NCBI GenBank assembly: GCA_050252335.1
Contig: JBFWLB010000019.1
Coordinates: 1 to 43,791, forward strand
DNA from: Berkiella_A sp050252335
Lineage (GTDB): Bacteria > Pseudomonadota > Gammaproteobacteria > Berkiellales > Berkiellaceae
Length of the DNA: 43,791 nt
Direction: 5' to 3'
The position numbers and the translations under genes are program-made. Below the pieces are notes generated by a model. That model was not told the origin of the DNA, did no database searches, and worked only from the letters and a program-made list of their open reading frames with translations. This document shows, piece after piece, positions 32,880-42,022 of this stretch. The first letter of the stretch is position 1. Each line of letters opens with the position of its first letter.

Positions 32880-33731
32880 ATGGGTTTAATGAAAGTGACA
32901 AAGCTTAAAGGCGATAGTGTTCAAAATTTCAAAAATAGTTTCAAGGATAAAGTAATACTAATTACTGGCGCTTCTTCTGGTATTGGCGCAGCATTGGCTA
33001 AGGAGTTTGCCCAAGAGGAGGCTAAATTAGCTTTATTGGCAAGACGCCTTAACAAACTTGAGACAATTGCTTCCTTGTGCAAAATGGCAGATAGCCAAGC
33101 CTTAGCGCTTGTCTGTGATGTTAGTAAGGAAACAGAACTTGAAAAGGCTGTTGCAACAGTACAACAGCAATTGGGATTTATTGATGTCGTGATTGCGAAT
33201 GCAGGCTTTGGGGTTGTTGCAAAGGTTGAAAATTTAACGCTCGATGATTTCCAGCGTCAATTTGAAACGAATGTGTATGGTGTATTACGAACACTGTATG
33301 CAACTTTGGATGATTTAAAAAAGACGAAGGGCAGGTTGGTGATTATTGGGAGTGCTTCAGGTCATATTTCTATACCTAAGTATGCTGCCTATGCAATGAG
33401 CAAACATGCCATTACTGCTTTGGCAGAAACTTTATACGCAGAGTTAGCGCCTTACGGCATCAGTGTAACGCTTATTAGTCCAGGTTTTGTTAAAACAGAG
33501 ATCCGTAATGTAAATAATTGGGGAATATATCAGGAAGGCACTCGGGATCCATTGCCAGAATGGTTGCGTCTTGATGCAGATAAAGCAGCAAAAATTATCA
33601 TAAAAGCCATACGGCTACGCCAGCGTGAACGCATTATTACGGTGAGTGGGAAATTAGGTGTTATCTTAAATCGCTTATTTCCAGGATTATTACCACGTTT
33701 TTTTCGTTGGCAAGCGATGAGAAAAAAATGA
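32880..33731 (+). CDS. Short-chain dehydrogenase/reductase
   Basis: About 283 residues. ATGs at 32880 and 32889 are both possible and neither has a clear ribosome site. Motifs are TGASSGIGAALAKEF, ANAGFG, the Ser of IIGSASGHIS, YAAYAMSKHAIT with Tyr-x3-Lys, and SPGFVKTEIRN. The basic C-terminal part (RLRQRERI, FPGLLPRFFRW) is typical of SDRs related to ketoacyl reductases of lipid metabolism, some of which sit on membranes. The substrate is unknown. It ends before a strong bidirectional terminator shared with ycaC. Confidence 0.9.
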   Translation: MGLMKVTKLKGDSVQNFKNSFKDKVILITGASSGIGAALAKEFAQEEAKLALLARRLNKLETIASLCKMADSQALALVCDVSKETELEKAVATVQQQLGFIDVVIANAGFGVVAKVENLTLDDFQRQFETNVYGVLRTLYATLDDLKKTKGRLVIIGSASGHISIPKYAAYAMSKHAITALAETLYAELAPYGISVTLISPGFVKTEIRNVNNWGIYQEGTRDPLPEWLRLDADKAAKIIIKAIRLRQRERIITVSGKLGVILNRLFPGLLPRFFRWQAMRKK

Positions 33732-33737
33732 TAAATC

Positions 33738-33780
33738 TAGGCTCCAAACAATTTAGCTTGGAGCCTAATTTTTTATTTAT
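33738..33780. terminator. Bidirectional terminator
   Basis: TAGGCTCCAA (33738-33747) pairs perfectly with TTGGAGCCTA (33758-33767) and runs into ATTTTTTATTTAT. An A-run upstream gives a weaker T-run on the other strand. It separates the convergent SDR and ycaC genes. Confidence 0.9.
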
Positions 33781-34399
33781 TGTCTTTCAACGTAGTATAG
33801 CTAGAAATCAAATTACGGTAGTCGGGGATATGGTTGGAAAATAGAGCGCCTAGACCTTCTACATCATTACGCCAATCGCGATGTAACTCGCAAGCAACAC
33901 CGAACCAGGTCATCAATTGTGCACCCGCATTTGACATACGATCCCAGGCAGAATGTCGTGTCATTTCATTGAAAGTGCCAGAGGCATCAGTAACCACAAA
34001 TACCTCAAAGCCTTCTTCCAAAGCAGAAAGAGCTGGAAAAGCAACGCATACTTCAGTAACAACACCGGCAATAATCAATTGTTTTTTCCCCGTGGCTTTG
34101 ATAGCTTTTACAAAGTCTTCATTGTCCCAGGCATTAATTTGGCCAGGACGCGCTATATAAGGCGCATTTGGAAACATGCTTTTAAGCTCTGGTACTAATG
34201 GGCCATTCGGGCCACTTTCAAAACTGGTTGTTAAAATTGTTGGTAATTCGAAGTACTGTGCAAGATCAGCTAATGCTAAGACATTGTTTTTAAAAGTATC
34301 TGGTTGGACATCACGTACAAGTGATAGTAAACCTGATTGATGATCAACTAATAAGACAGCCGCTTTATTTTTATCTAAGCGAATATAGGGTTTGCTCAT
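33773..34399 (-). CDS. ycaC: YcaC family isochorismatase-like hydrolase
   Basis: A 208-residue protein, the same length as E. coli YcaC and nearly colinear with it (DKNKAAVLLVDHQSGLLSLV, NVLALADLAQYF, GVVTEVCVAFPALSA, ASGTFNE, HRDWRNDVEGL). The cysteine-hydrolase residues D19 and C118 are present, with a Lys in the KATGKK region between. YcaC forms a double-ring oligomer. Its substrate is unknown despite its similarity to isochorismatases and nicotinamidases. The ribosome site AGGAAAA is good. Such strong conservation next to more divergent genes could indicate a conserved role or transfer. Confidence 0.95.
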   Translation of the reverse strand: MSKPYIRLDKNKAAVLLVDHQSGLLSLVRDVQPDTFKNNVLALADLAQYFELPTILTTSFESGPNGPLVPELKSMFPNAPYIARPGQINAWDNEDFVKAIKATGKKQLIIAGVVTEVCVAFPALSALEEGFEVFVVTDASGTFNEMTRHSAWDRMSNAGAQLMTWFGVACELHRDWRNDVEGLGALFSNHIPDYRNLISSYTTLKDNK

Positions 34400-34632
34400 A
34401 ATTTTTTTCCTGTAATGGTCTTTTCGAGGTTTATATTTTCGTTAAAAAATAAGATCTGTTATTTATACATCATGAGTGCATATTGATGACGTTGCGAACA
34501 AGCTAAAAAATAGACTATGTAGCTGTAAAAATTCATTGTTATAAGTTTTGTAAAATTTGCTTCTTAGGTTTTCGGCAAATTGCAGAAGGTTTTAACTGTA
34601 ACTTTTAACATATTGGCGACAAAGCCCTCTAT

Positions 34633-37600
34633 TTAAATAGATGATGTTTGCTTGTGCTTTTCTTTTTTCCTTGAATGACTTAAACGATAAAGTGCAGGTA
34701 ATACCACGAGCGTTAAGAGCGTGGAGGAAATGATTCCACCAATAACGACTGTTGCCAAGGGGCGTTGCACTTCTGAACCTGCACCAATGTTAAAAGCCAT
34801 AGGAACAAATCCTAAGCTTGCTACCAATGCTGTCATGAGAACAGGGCGAAAGCGTGTAAGTGAGCCCTCAAAAATTGCATCCTCTAAGGCTTTTCCTTCC
34901 TCTATCAAATTCCGGATAAAGGCAACCATAACCACACCATTTAACACAGCGACACCAGAGAGCGCAATAAATCCCACACCTGCTGAAATAGAGAGGGGTA
35001 TATCTCTTAACCATAGAGCAATAATGCCACCTGTAAGCGCAAGTGGAACACCTGAAAACACAAGTAGTGCTGCTCGGCCTGAGCCAAAAGCCATAAATAA
35101 GAGACCAAAGATGAGTAGCATGGCAACGGGAACTACAATGGTTAATCGAGCGCGAGCAGATATTAATTGCTCAAAAGTACCACCAAAATCCAGCCAATAA
35201 CCAACTGGGAGCGTAATCTTTTCTCGAACAGCTTCTTGCACTTCTGTTACGAACCCGCCCAAATCTCGCCCACGAACGTTTGTAGTGATTACTACGCGAC
35301 GTTTTCCATTTTCTCTACTTATTTGATTTGGACCATAGGTGATTTCTAGCATAGCCACTTCTTTAAGGGGTACATAATCAGGACGATTTCCTAGATTATT
35401 TTGGTTTTCTTCAGCTTGTGGCAATGGAATAGGTAAATATTCAAAGATCTTTATATCTGTACGTAAATCGTCTGCCATACGCACAACAATATCAAAACGA
35501 CGGTCACCCTCGAAAAGTAAGCCTGCTTTTTTTCCACCTATCGCGACTTCAACGACCTCTTGAATATCTGACATATTAAGACCATATCTGTCTAAAGCTG
35601 CCCTGTCAGGTAAGATGGATAGTACAGGAAGACCTGTGGCTTGTTCAATTTTTGTGTCTGCTGCGCCAGGGATATTTTTTATAACTTTCTCAAGCGCTTC
35701 CGCTGATTGAAGCAATGTATCTAGATTATCTCCAAATACCTTAACGGCCAAATCACTGCGTACTCCAGAGATAAGTTCATTGAAACGCATTTGAATAGGT
35801 TGTGTGAATTCATAATTATTACCAGGGATCTCTTTTACTGCTTTTTCCATTTCTGCAACAAGTTGTTGTTTGGATTTTTTAGGATCTGGCCATTCACTGC
35901 GAGGCTTTAACATGACAAAGGTATCTGCTACGCTGGGAGGCATTGGATCTGTTGCTACCTCTGCTGTACCGATTTTTCCAAAAACCTCTTTAACTTCAGG
36001 GAACTCGTTGATTCTTTTTTCTAGTATGGCTTGCATGGCAATGGCTTGTGTTAAGCTGGTACCAGGAATACGCATCGCATGGAGTGCAATATCGCCTTCA
36101 TCTAAACTAGGAATAAATTCTACGCCCATGCGCATTGCTAGAAATAAGCTTAAGACAAGCAATATTGATGCGCTGCATATTATCTTCCAAGAATGAGTAA
36201 GACTCCATTTTAAAACAGGCGTATAGGCTGTTTTCGTTATTTTAATGAGAATACTTTCTTTTTCATTCACTTTTCCTGTAACAAAGAGTGCAACAGCTGC
36301 GGGTACAAAAGTAATGGAGAGTATAAGGGCAGAAATTAAAGCAACCACCACAGTAAAGGCCATGGGGTGGAACATTTTGCCTTCAACGCCTGTTAATGAG
36401 AATATGGGTAAGTACACAACGGTAATAATGATGACACCAAATAAGCTAGGCGTAATGACTTCTGTTGTTGCTTTTGCTGTGAGTGTAAAGCGTTCATCTT
36501 GTGTCAGCAGGCGTCCTAATTCGTGCTGCGCCATAGCAAAACGTCGGATACAATTTTCAATGATAATGACAGCGCCATCAACGATTAACCCAAAATCTAG
36601 AGCGCCTAAGCTCATTAAATTCCCAGATACTTTATTTTCATGCATTCCGGTGATAGTCATAAGCATTGATATGGGGATAACCGATGCAGTGATGAGTGCT
36701 GCACGTATATTGCCTAATAACAGAAATAAAAGAACAATGACTAAAATCGCACCTTCTAAAAGATTTTTTGAAACAGTGGTGATGGTTTTGTCAACAAGAA
36801 TGGTGCGATCATAAACGGGTTTGGCAGTTACACCTTTGGGTAAACTACGGTTAACATCTTCAAGTTTTTTAGCAACACGTTGTGAGACTTCTCTACTATT
36901 TTCTCCAATCAGCATCATTACAGTACTGAGAACCACTTCATTACCATTTTGTGTTGCTGCGCCTGTTCTCAGTGGAGAACCAAGCGCTACATCTGCAATA
37001 TCTTCTACACGAATGGTAAGTTCATCTTTTTTGGTTACGATGACACGACGTATGTCTTCTATATTTTTGATTTGTCCTGGAACACGGATCAAATATTGTT
37101 CACCATTTTTTTCAATATAGCCTGCGCCAATATTGGCATTGTTTTTTTCCAATGCTTGAATGAGATCGTTCAATGTTAAATCATAGGCAAGAAGCTTTTG
37201 TGGATAAGGCATTACATGAAATTGTTTTTCATAGCCACCAATAGAATTAATTTCTATTACGCCTTTTAGATTTTTTAATTGTGGCAAAATGATCCATTTT
37301 TGTAAGGTAAGGAGATCCATTGGATTGTAATGTGTTCCATCTTCTTTAAGTGCAGTGGGATCTGCCTCAATGACATACATAAAAATTTCACCCAAGCCAG
37401 TGGCAATAGGTCCCATTTGAGGTTGCATGTCTTTTGAGAAATCATTTTTAAGCTGTTGTAATCGCTCAGTAATGAGTTGGCGCGCAAAATAAATATCAGT
37501 GCCTTCTTCGAAAATAACAGTGACTTGTGAGAGGCCATAGCGTGATAAAGAGCGTGTATAATCTAATTTGGGTAGGCCTGCTAAGACCGCTTCAATAGGG

Positions 37601-37800
37601 ATAGTAATGCGTTGTTCTACTTCAAGTGGTGAATAACCATCTGCTTCTGTATTTATTTGAACTTGTACATTGGTGATGTCAGGTACAGCATCAATAGGTA
37701 ATTTATTAAAATTATAAATACCGATTAACATACATCCTAAAACAATGATTAAGACTATCCATCGATGCAGAATAGAAAAATTTATAATTTTTTCTAACAT
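34633..37800 (-). CDS. czcA: CzcA-type heavy-metal RND efflux pump
   Basis: A 1055-residue inner-membrane pump of normal RND size. Twelve membrane helices flank two large periplasmic loops. The TM4 signature D402-FGLIVDGAVIIIEN-416 follows the HME1 pattern (DFG...DGA...EN) of pumps for Co, Zn and Cd rather than the CusA pattern for Cu and Ag, so divalent cation export is favoured. It couples proton entry to export through CzcB and CzcC. The start is preceded by GGAATAAATT and lies 11 bases behind czcB. It is the last gene of the operon czcC-czcB-czcA. Confidence 0.95.
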   Translation of the reverse strand: MLEKIINFSILHRWIVLIIVLGCMLIGIYNFNKLPIDAVPDITNVQVQINTEADGYSPLEVEQRITIPIEAVLAGLPKLDYTRSLSRYGLSQVTVIFEEGTDIYFARQLITERLQQLKNDFSKDMQPQMGPIATGLGEIFMYVIEADPTALKEDGTHYNPMDLLTLQKWIILPQLKNLKGVIEINSIGGYEKQFHVMPYPQKLLAYDLTLNDLIQALEKNNANIGAGYIEKNGEQYLIRVPGQIKNIEDIRRVIVTKKDELTIRVEDIADVALGSPLRTGAATQNGNEVVLSTVMMLIGENSREVSQRVAKKLEDVNRSLPKGVTAKPVYDRTILVDKTITTVSKNLLEGAILVIVLLFLLLGNIRAALITASVIPISMLMTITGMHENKVSGNLMSLGALDFGLIVDGAVIIIENCIRRFAMAQHELGRLLTQDERFTLTAKATTEVITPSLFGVIIITVVYLPIFSLTGVEGKMFHPMAFTVVVALISALILSITFVPAAVALFVTGKVNEKESILIKITKTAYTPVLKWSLTHSWKIICSASILLVLSLFLAMRMGVEFIPSLDEGDIALHAMRIPGTSLTQAIAMQAILEKRINEFPEVKEVFGKIGTAEVATDPMPPSVADTFVMLKPRSEWPDPKKSKQQLVAEMEKAVKEIPGNNYEFTQPIQMRFNELISGVRSDLAVKVFGDNLDTLLQSAEALEKVIKNIPGAADTKIEQATGLPVLSILPDRAALDRYGLNMSDIQEVVEVAIGGKKAGLLFEGDRRFDIVVRMADDLRTDIKIFEYLPIPLPQAEENQNNLGNRPDYVPLKEVAMLEITYGPNQISRENGKRRVVITTNVRGRDLGGFVTEVQEAVREKITLPVGYWLDFGGTFEQLISARARLTIVVPVAMLLIFGLLFMAFGSGRAALLVFSGVPLALTGGIIALWLRDIPLSISAGVGFIALSGVAVLNGVVMVAFIRNLIEEGKALEDAIFEGSLTRFRPVLMTALVASLGFVPMAFNIGAGSEVQRPLATVVIGGIISSTLLTLVVLPALYRLSHSRKKEKHKQTSSI

Positions 37801-37811
37801 AATTTATTCCA

Positions 37812-38771
37812 TTAATGAGCGTGAGAAGCACCAGATTTTTCAATGTCTGCTTTTATAATGAAGCTATTTTCAGTGACGTATTCAGTTCCTGGTTTTAAAC
37901 CACTTTTTACTTCTGTCCATATCCCATCACTGTCACCTATCTCTAACATATGTACTTCATAGGTGCTTCCTACCTTAGCAAAAACGGCGTTAGAACCTTT
38001 AAAGCGTTGTATTGCTGAGGTACGTACCACGAGTGGCACTTCTTTTTTGTGAACCAGAGCTTCACCCTCAATAATCATACCAGGTCGCCATCTTCCATCT
38101 TGATTTGAAAGAGGAACAATAGCGATAACAGTTTGGCTTAGTGGATCTGCTGTCGGGAGTAGCATAGAAATATGTGCATTTGATTTAACTGTATTTTCTA
38201 TAGTTTGTAGTTTTATTTCTTGGCCGGATTGTATTTTATTTAAATCACGTGGAAAGACATGAAACTCACCCCAAACTTCAGACAGATCCGCAATGGTAAA
38301 CAAGGCATCGCTGTTTGCAACGTCACCTAAATTGGTATTACGTGCTAATACGATACCATTGATAGGAGCAATGATATTGTAGCTTTTTAAGCTTTCATTA
38401 CTTTCAACACTTGCAAGTGGTTGTCCTACCTTAACAAAATCTCCCCAATTCACATGTACTTGCTTTACAATGCCTGGAAATCGTGCGCGAACTTGGGCAG
38501 TTGTATTACGATTTAACGTTATTCTGCCCGTCAGCGGTGTATATTGATTGATAATACCACTCTTTGCTATTTCTGTTTTTATGTTTGACTGTTGAGCGGC
38601 TTCTTCAGTTATGTGTGAGCTTGCAGAATTTTCCTCTGAATCATGTTCTTGAGAATCATGATTATGTTCAGAGGCTATTGCAACAGAACTAAATATTGTA
38701 TTGAGTCCCAATATTAGACTGCTGGTGAATATAGATAAGAAAGCTATAGTGAACTTGGTTTTTCTGATCAT
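37812..38771 (-). CDS. czcB: CzcB-type periplasmic adaptor of the RND pump
   Basis: 319 residues from the ATG whose start lies at 38771, behind GGGAAAA; a start at 38807 would add 12 residues and overlap czcC. A hydrophobic signal (IAFLSIFTSSLILGLNTIF) is followed by a His/Asp-rich patch EHNHDSQEHDSEENSASSH that probably binds metal. Then come a beta-barrel/lipoyl segment with PGIVKQVHVNWGDFVKVGQP and NSDALFTIADLSEVWGEF, and a membrane-proximal domain. It joins the inner-membrane pump to the outer-membrane channel. The helical hairpin usual in MFPs seems short, as in many CzcB proteins. Confidence 0.93.
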   Translation of the reverse strand: MIRKTKFTIAFLSIFTSSLILGLNTIFSSVAIASEHNHDSQEHDSEENSASSHITEEAAQQSNIKTEIAKSGIINQYTPLTGRITLNRNTTAQVRARFPGIVKQVHVNWGDFVKVGQPLASVESNESLKSYNIIAPINGIVLARNTNLGDVANSDALFTIADLSEVWGEFHVFPRDLNKIQSGQEIKLQTIENTVKSNAHISMLLPTADPLSQTVIAIVPLSNQDGRWRPGMIIEGEALVHKKEVPLVVRTSAIQRFKGSNAVFAKVGSTYEVHMLEIGDSDGIWTEVKSGLKPGTEYVTENSFIIKADIEKSGASHAH

Positions 38772-38803
38772 TTTTTTCCCATTTCTGTTGTTATGTAGGC
38801 ATT

Positions 38804-40096
38804 TCAAATGTCAATTTGTTCAAGTGTTCTGTTAAAACGCTCTAGCTCTGCATGGCTACTATGATATTGCTTCAATGCTTCATAATATTGTGAGTTTGCA
38901 TCAGAAAGAGTGCGCTGAGCGTCTAATACTTCAATATAAGAGTATTTCCCTTTTTGATATCCTTCATAAGCCAAAGAAAAAGCTTTTTGAGCAGTTGGCA
39001 AAATGTGGGTTTTTAGTTGTAAAGCTTCTTGATAAGCACTCTGACAATTATGCCAATTTTCACTCACATATTCTTTAAGGGTGCGTTCAGTATTTTTTTG
39101 ATTGCTATCAACTTCATTTATTTCGGCTGCAACGCGATAAATATTGCCTTGGTTTCGATCAAAAATTGGTAAAGGCAGAGAAACGCTGAGTACAAAAGCA
39201 TGATTTCTATTCTCACGAAAATTGCGTATACCCGCATTAAAGGTAGGATCTGGTATGGCTTGGGCTTTTTCGTGTGCAAGATTTGACTTTTTTTCTTCCT
39301 TTAGAAAAGCATATTCTCTGAGTTCTGGCGCTTGTTTTAGACACAGATAATAGTGCTCTAAATTCTCAGGTGCGTTGAGATTGAAGAAATGTGCATGATC
39401 CAATGATGCTTCAAGATTTGTTGCATCCCAGAATCGAGCTAAGTGTTCTTTTGCTATTTTTAATTGTCTAACGGATTGTTCACGTTTTATCATGCTCATT
39501 GAGAGTGCTACTTTAGCTTTATGCAATTGAATCTCTGGTTCACGTGCAGCAGCAACACGTTGAGTGACGTTGGCTAAGATTTCTCTTGATAATGATTCTT
39601 GTTCTGTTGTTATTTTTAATGCTTCCTCTGCACCTAAAACATTTAGGTATGCGATTTGCACGTCACGTGCAAGATTGATTTTTTCAGTTTGAAGTTTTGA
39701 TTTGGCTATTTGCATGGCGGCTTGAGCTGATTTTTGACGGGCTGTGCGTTTGCCCCCTATTTCTATGGTCTGTGAAATACCGTAGGTAAATTCGGAAGCG
39801 GCTGTACCATGATATTCATTGTTGCCGGCAAAATTTTCTGCGTCAAATTCAAAACTAGGGTTTAACCGATATTTCGCTTGTTTTTGATTACCATGCGCTG
39901 CCTCTATTTGTGCTTGAATAGATTGTAAGCGGGGCGAAGACATAAATGTTTTTTGAATGGCTTGGTTGAGTGTAATGATGTCATTTGATTGATAAGTAGA
40001 TTCATCATAAGTATGTGATTGGGGAGAATGTGGTTCTTGGGCCCATAATGAAAATATACACAGCCATGATATTGAGCATATACATAATACCCGCAT
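38804..40096 (-). CDS. czcC: CzcC-type TolC-family outer-membrane channel
   Basis: A 430-residue outer-membrane efflux protein with the signal peptide MRVLCICSISWLCIFSLWAQ. Two TolC-type repeats follow: SPRLQSIQAQIEAAHGNQKQ with NPSFEFDAENFAG, and later APELREYAFLKEEKKSNLAH with IPDPTFNAGIRNF. The final SYIEVLDAQRTLSDANSQYY is characteristic. It forms the trimeric exit duct. The ribosome site is AGGAATTATTGC. It is the first gene of the operon and is transcribed away from the CDF gene. Confidence 0.93.
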   Translation of the reverse strand: MRVLCICSISWLCIFSLWAQEPHSPQSHTYDESTYQSNDIITLNQAIQKTFMSSPRLQSIQAQIEAAHGNQKQAKYRLNPSFEFDAENFAGNNEYHGTAASEFTYGISQTIEIGGKRTARQKSAQAAMQIAKSKLQTEKINLARDVQIAYLNVLGAEEALKITTEQESLSREILANVTQRVAAAREPEIQLHKAKVALSMSMIKREQSVRQLKIAKEHLARFWDATNLEASLDHAHFFNLNAPENLEHYYLCLKQAPELREYAFLKEEKKSNLAHEKAQAIPDPTFNAGIRNFRENRNHAFVLSVSLPLPIFDRNQGNIYRVAAEINEVDSNQKNTERTLKEYVSENWHNCQSAYQEALQLKTHILPTAQKAFSLAYEGYQKGKYSYIEVLDAQRTLSDANSQYYEALKQYHSSHAELERFNRTLEQIDI

Positions 40097-40418
40097 GCAA
40101 TAATTCCTATTTTTAAAGTGAGTTTTAAGCTTGACAAAATAATGGCAAGATTAAGCAAGGATCTATTATTTACGTGTTTGTAATATGAAGTAAAGGTTTT
40201 AAGTTTGTAGACTATAGAATGTGTCTCAATGTGATACAGCATGATAACTCTAAGGTTATATTTATTTTTTGCTAAGAGAGCATAGCGGTAGTCATGAGTC
40301 TGAAAAATTGCACAATTATATATGAGGGGAGTACAATATTTAAGTTCAGACACCATAATTATATGGTGAATAATTTACTTAATTAAGATTTTCAGTATGG
40401 AAACAGGAAGGCAATTTA
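40097..40418. other. 322-base divergent control region between czcC and the CDF gene
   Basis: No convincing gene. The region must hold the promoters of both the czcCBA operon and the CDF gene. It contains the 7-4-7 inverted repeat at 40351-40368. TTGACA at 40130-40135 is an isolated -35 look-alike. No regulator gene (czcR, merR or smtB type) lies in the window next to it. Confidence 0.5.
40351..40368. promoter_or_regulatory. Inverted repeat, candidate metal-responsive operator
   Basis: CACCATA (40351-40357) and TATGGTG (40362-40368) form a perfect 7-4-7 inverted repeat 50 bases before the CDF start codon, in the divergent region. Confidence 0.45.
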
Positions 40419-41327
40419 ATGGGGTCTAATCATAATCACTCTATTTCAAGGAATGGTAAAGAAAAGCCTTTGCTATGGGCATTGATCTTAACCTTTAGTT
40501 TTATGCTTGTTGAGATTATCGGTGGTATTGTCACAGGCAGTCTTGCCTTACTTTCTGATGCTGCGCATATGGTTACAGATGTCACTGCGCTTTCGATTGC
40601 TCTTTTTGCGGTTAAAATGAGCAAGCGCCCAGCTGATCTGATTAGAACTTTTGGTTACCATCGTTTTGAAATTCTAGCCGCCGCTTTTAATACAATACTT
40701 TTATTTTTTGTTGCAATCTATATTCTATATGAAGCATATCAGAGAGTATTTTATCCACCAGAAATTCATTCAATTGGTATGTTTGTGATTGCAGGTATTG
40801 GGTTAATCATCAATTTTATATCAATGCGGTTATTAGCAGCAGATAAAAACAAAAGTCTTAACATTAAAGGTGCTTATCTTGAAGTATGGAGCGATATGAT
40901 AAGCTCTGTGAGTGTTATCATTGCTGCTCTAATTATTTATGCCACAGGGTGGGCTTGGGTTGATTCTGTAATGGCTGTTTTCATTGGGTTATGGATCTTG
41001 CCACGTGCTTGGGTTTTGTTCAAACAAAGTATTAATGTTTTATTGGAGGGGGTGCCCGATGGCATTGACTTGAATCAATTGAAAGAAAAAGCATATAAAG
41101 TAAAAGGTGTCTTAGATATTCATGAGTTACATGTTTGGGCTATTACCAGTGATAAAATTAGCCTAACAGCACATATCGTGATTGATCCACAATATGATCA
41201 TGAGCATGTTTTTGCAAATCTTCGAGAAATATTGTTGTCAGATTTTCATATTTCACATACAACCTTTCAGCATGAAAGAGAGAGATGCTTAGATGCAGAC
41301 GATGTTTGTAGTTTTAGATCTCATTGA
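40419..41327 (+). CDS. czcD: Cation diffusion facilitator (CzcD/ZitB-like) metal exporter
   Basis: A 302-residue CDF exporter with a strong AGGAAGG ribosome site. A short His-rich start (SNHNHS) is followed by six membrane helices. Helix 2 has SDAAHMVTD with the metal-site H50 and D54. Helix 5 has YLEVWSD, that is E155-x3-D159 in place of the frequent His-x3-Asp. The cytoplasmic C-terminal domain (KVKGVLDIHELHVWAI) forms the dimer. It exports Zn2+, Cd2+ or Co2+ from cytoplasm to periplasm in exchange for protons, from where CzcCBA can carry them out. The C-terminus ends CLDADDVCSFRSH, which may bind metal. Confidence 0.93.
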   Translation: MGSNHNHSISRNGKEKPLLWALILTFSFMLVEIIGGIVTGSLALLSDAAHMVTDVTALSIALFAVKMSKRPADLIRTFGYHRFEILAAAFNTILLFFVAIYILYEAYQRVFYPPEIHSIGMFVIAGIGLIINFISMRLLAADKNKSLNIKGAYLEVWSDMISSVSVIIAALIIYATGWAWVDSVMAVFIGLWILPRAWVLFKQSINVLLEGVPDGIDLNQLKEKAYKVKGVLDIHELHVWAITSDKISLTAHIVIDPQYDHEHVFANLREILLSDFHISHTTFQHERERCLDADDVCSFRSH

Positions 41328-41342
41328 AAGATCTGAGCTTGA

Positions 41343-41999
41343 ATGAAAATTTCAGTGTTACAAAAATTCAAAGCATATTATACTATTTTTTTATTGAAAA
41401 TTTTTAAGCTTATTTGTGTTCAAAAAACACTCAAAAGAGCCTATAAAAACATTCCAAGTTATTCTATTTCTAAACAATACCGTATTAGCCATGAGCCTAC
41501 GAATCCAGATTTAATTTATGGAGAGTTATCCGTTAAAGATTTTTTATATTTGTGTGCACTTATTCCTAAAAATATAAATTGTAAAATTTATGATTTGGGT
41601 TGTGGTGATGCTCGTTTACTTTTAGTGGCTATATTATTTTTTGGAAATTTCAAAGCGGTTGGTATTGAAAAAATTGCAAAATTACAAGAGGCTGCATCGG
41701 CTATTGTATTGTCTATGCTCCCTAAAATAAAGAAAAACAATTCTACGCTAAGCATTATACAAGATAGTTTTTTGCATTATGATTTTTCTGATGCAGATAT
41801 CGTATATATAAATGCTGCTGCATTGACGGATGCAACATGGCAAGCCTTACATGGATTATTTGAAAAATTAAAAGTAGGAAGCCATATTATTACGGTGACT
41901 CGTAAATTAGACACGCAGTCATTTTCTCTTATCTATACCGGCATTCATCAGGCAAGTTGGGCGAAAGCTTGGGTATATATTTATTATAAATTCAGATAA
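41343..41999 (+). CDS. DOT1-like SAM-dependent methyltransferase, putative nucleomodulin
   Basis: A 218-residue class I methyltransferase whose motif order matches DOT1 histone-H3K79 methyltransferases. Y59-G-E61 (LIYGELSVKDF) comes first, then SAM motif YDLGCGDARLLLVAILF (84-88 DLGCG), then VGIE (E109, ribose contact). DIVYINAAALTDATWQALHG lies where DOT1 has VNNFAFG, and FEKLKVGSHIITVTRKLD where DOT1 has LKxGxRIVSSK. The Asn of NNF is kept (N157), although the following residues differ. The first 35 residues are basic with a hydrophobic stretch. It follows the CDF gene by 15 bases with a weak ribosome site. The target could be a histone or another protein; the function is inferred. Confidence 0.65.
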   Translation: MKISVLQKFKAYYTIFLLKIFKLICVQKTLKRAYKNIPSYSISKQYRISHEPTNPDLIYGELSVKDFLYLCALIPKNINCKIYDLGCGDARLLLVAILFFGNFKAVGIEKIAKLQEAASAIVLSMLPKIKKNNSTLSIIQDSFLHYDFSDADIVYINAAALTDATWQALHGLFEKLKVGSHIITVTRKLDTQSFSLIYTGIHQASWAKAWVYIYYKFR

Positions 42000-42022
42000 C
42001 GTATAGTCTTTACACATGAATT

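Noticed and set aside
34629..34640. CTATTTAAATAG palindrome at the end of czcA
   Set aside because: A 12-base A/T palindrome overlapping the stop codon; expected by chance in AT-rich DNA and lacks a T-run.
34721..37179. Several long plus-strand frames opposite the RND pump gene
   Set aside because: They are the antisense of a clear czcA gene, have no ribosome sites or family features, and their residues follow from the opposite strand's codon use.
39904..40356. Minus-strand 150-residue frame in the czc control region
   Set aside because: It overlaps the czcC signal peptide in another frame, with Tyr/His-rich noise and no ribosome site.
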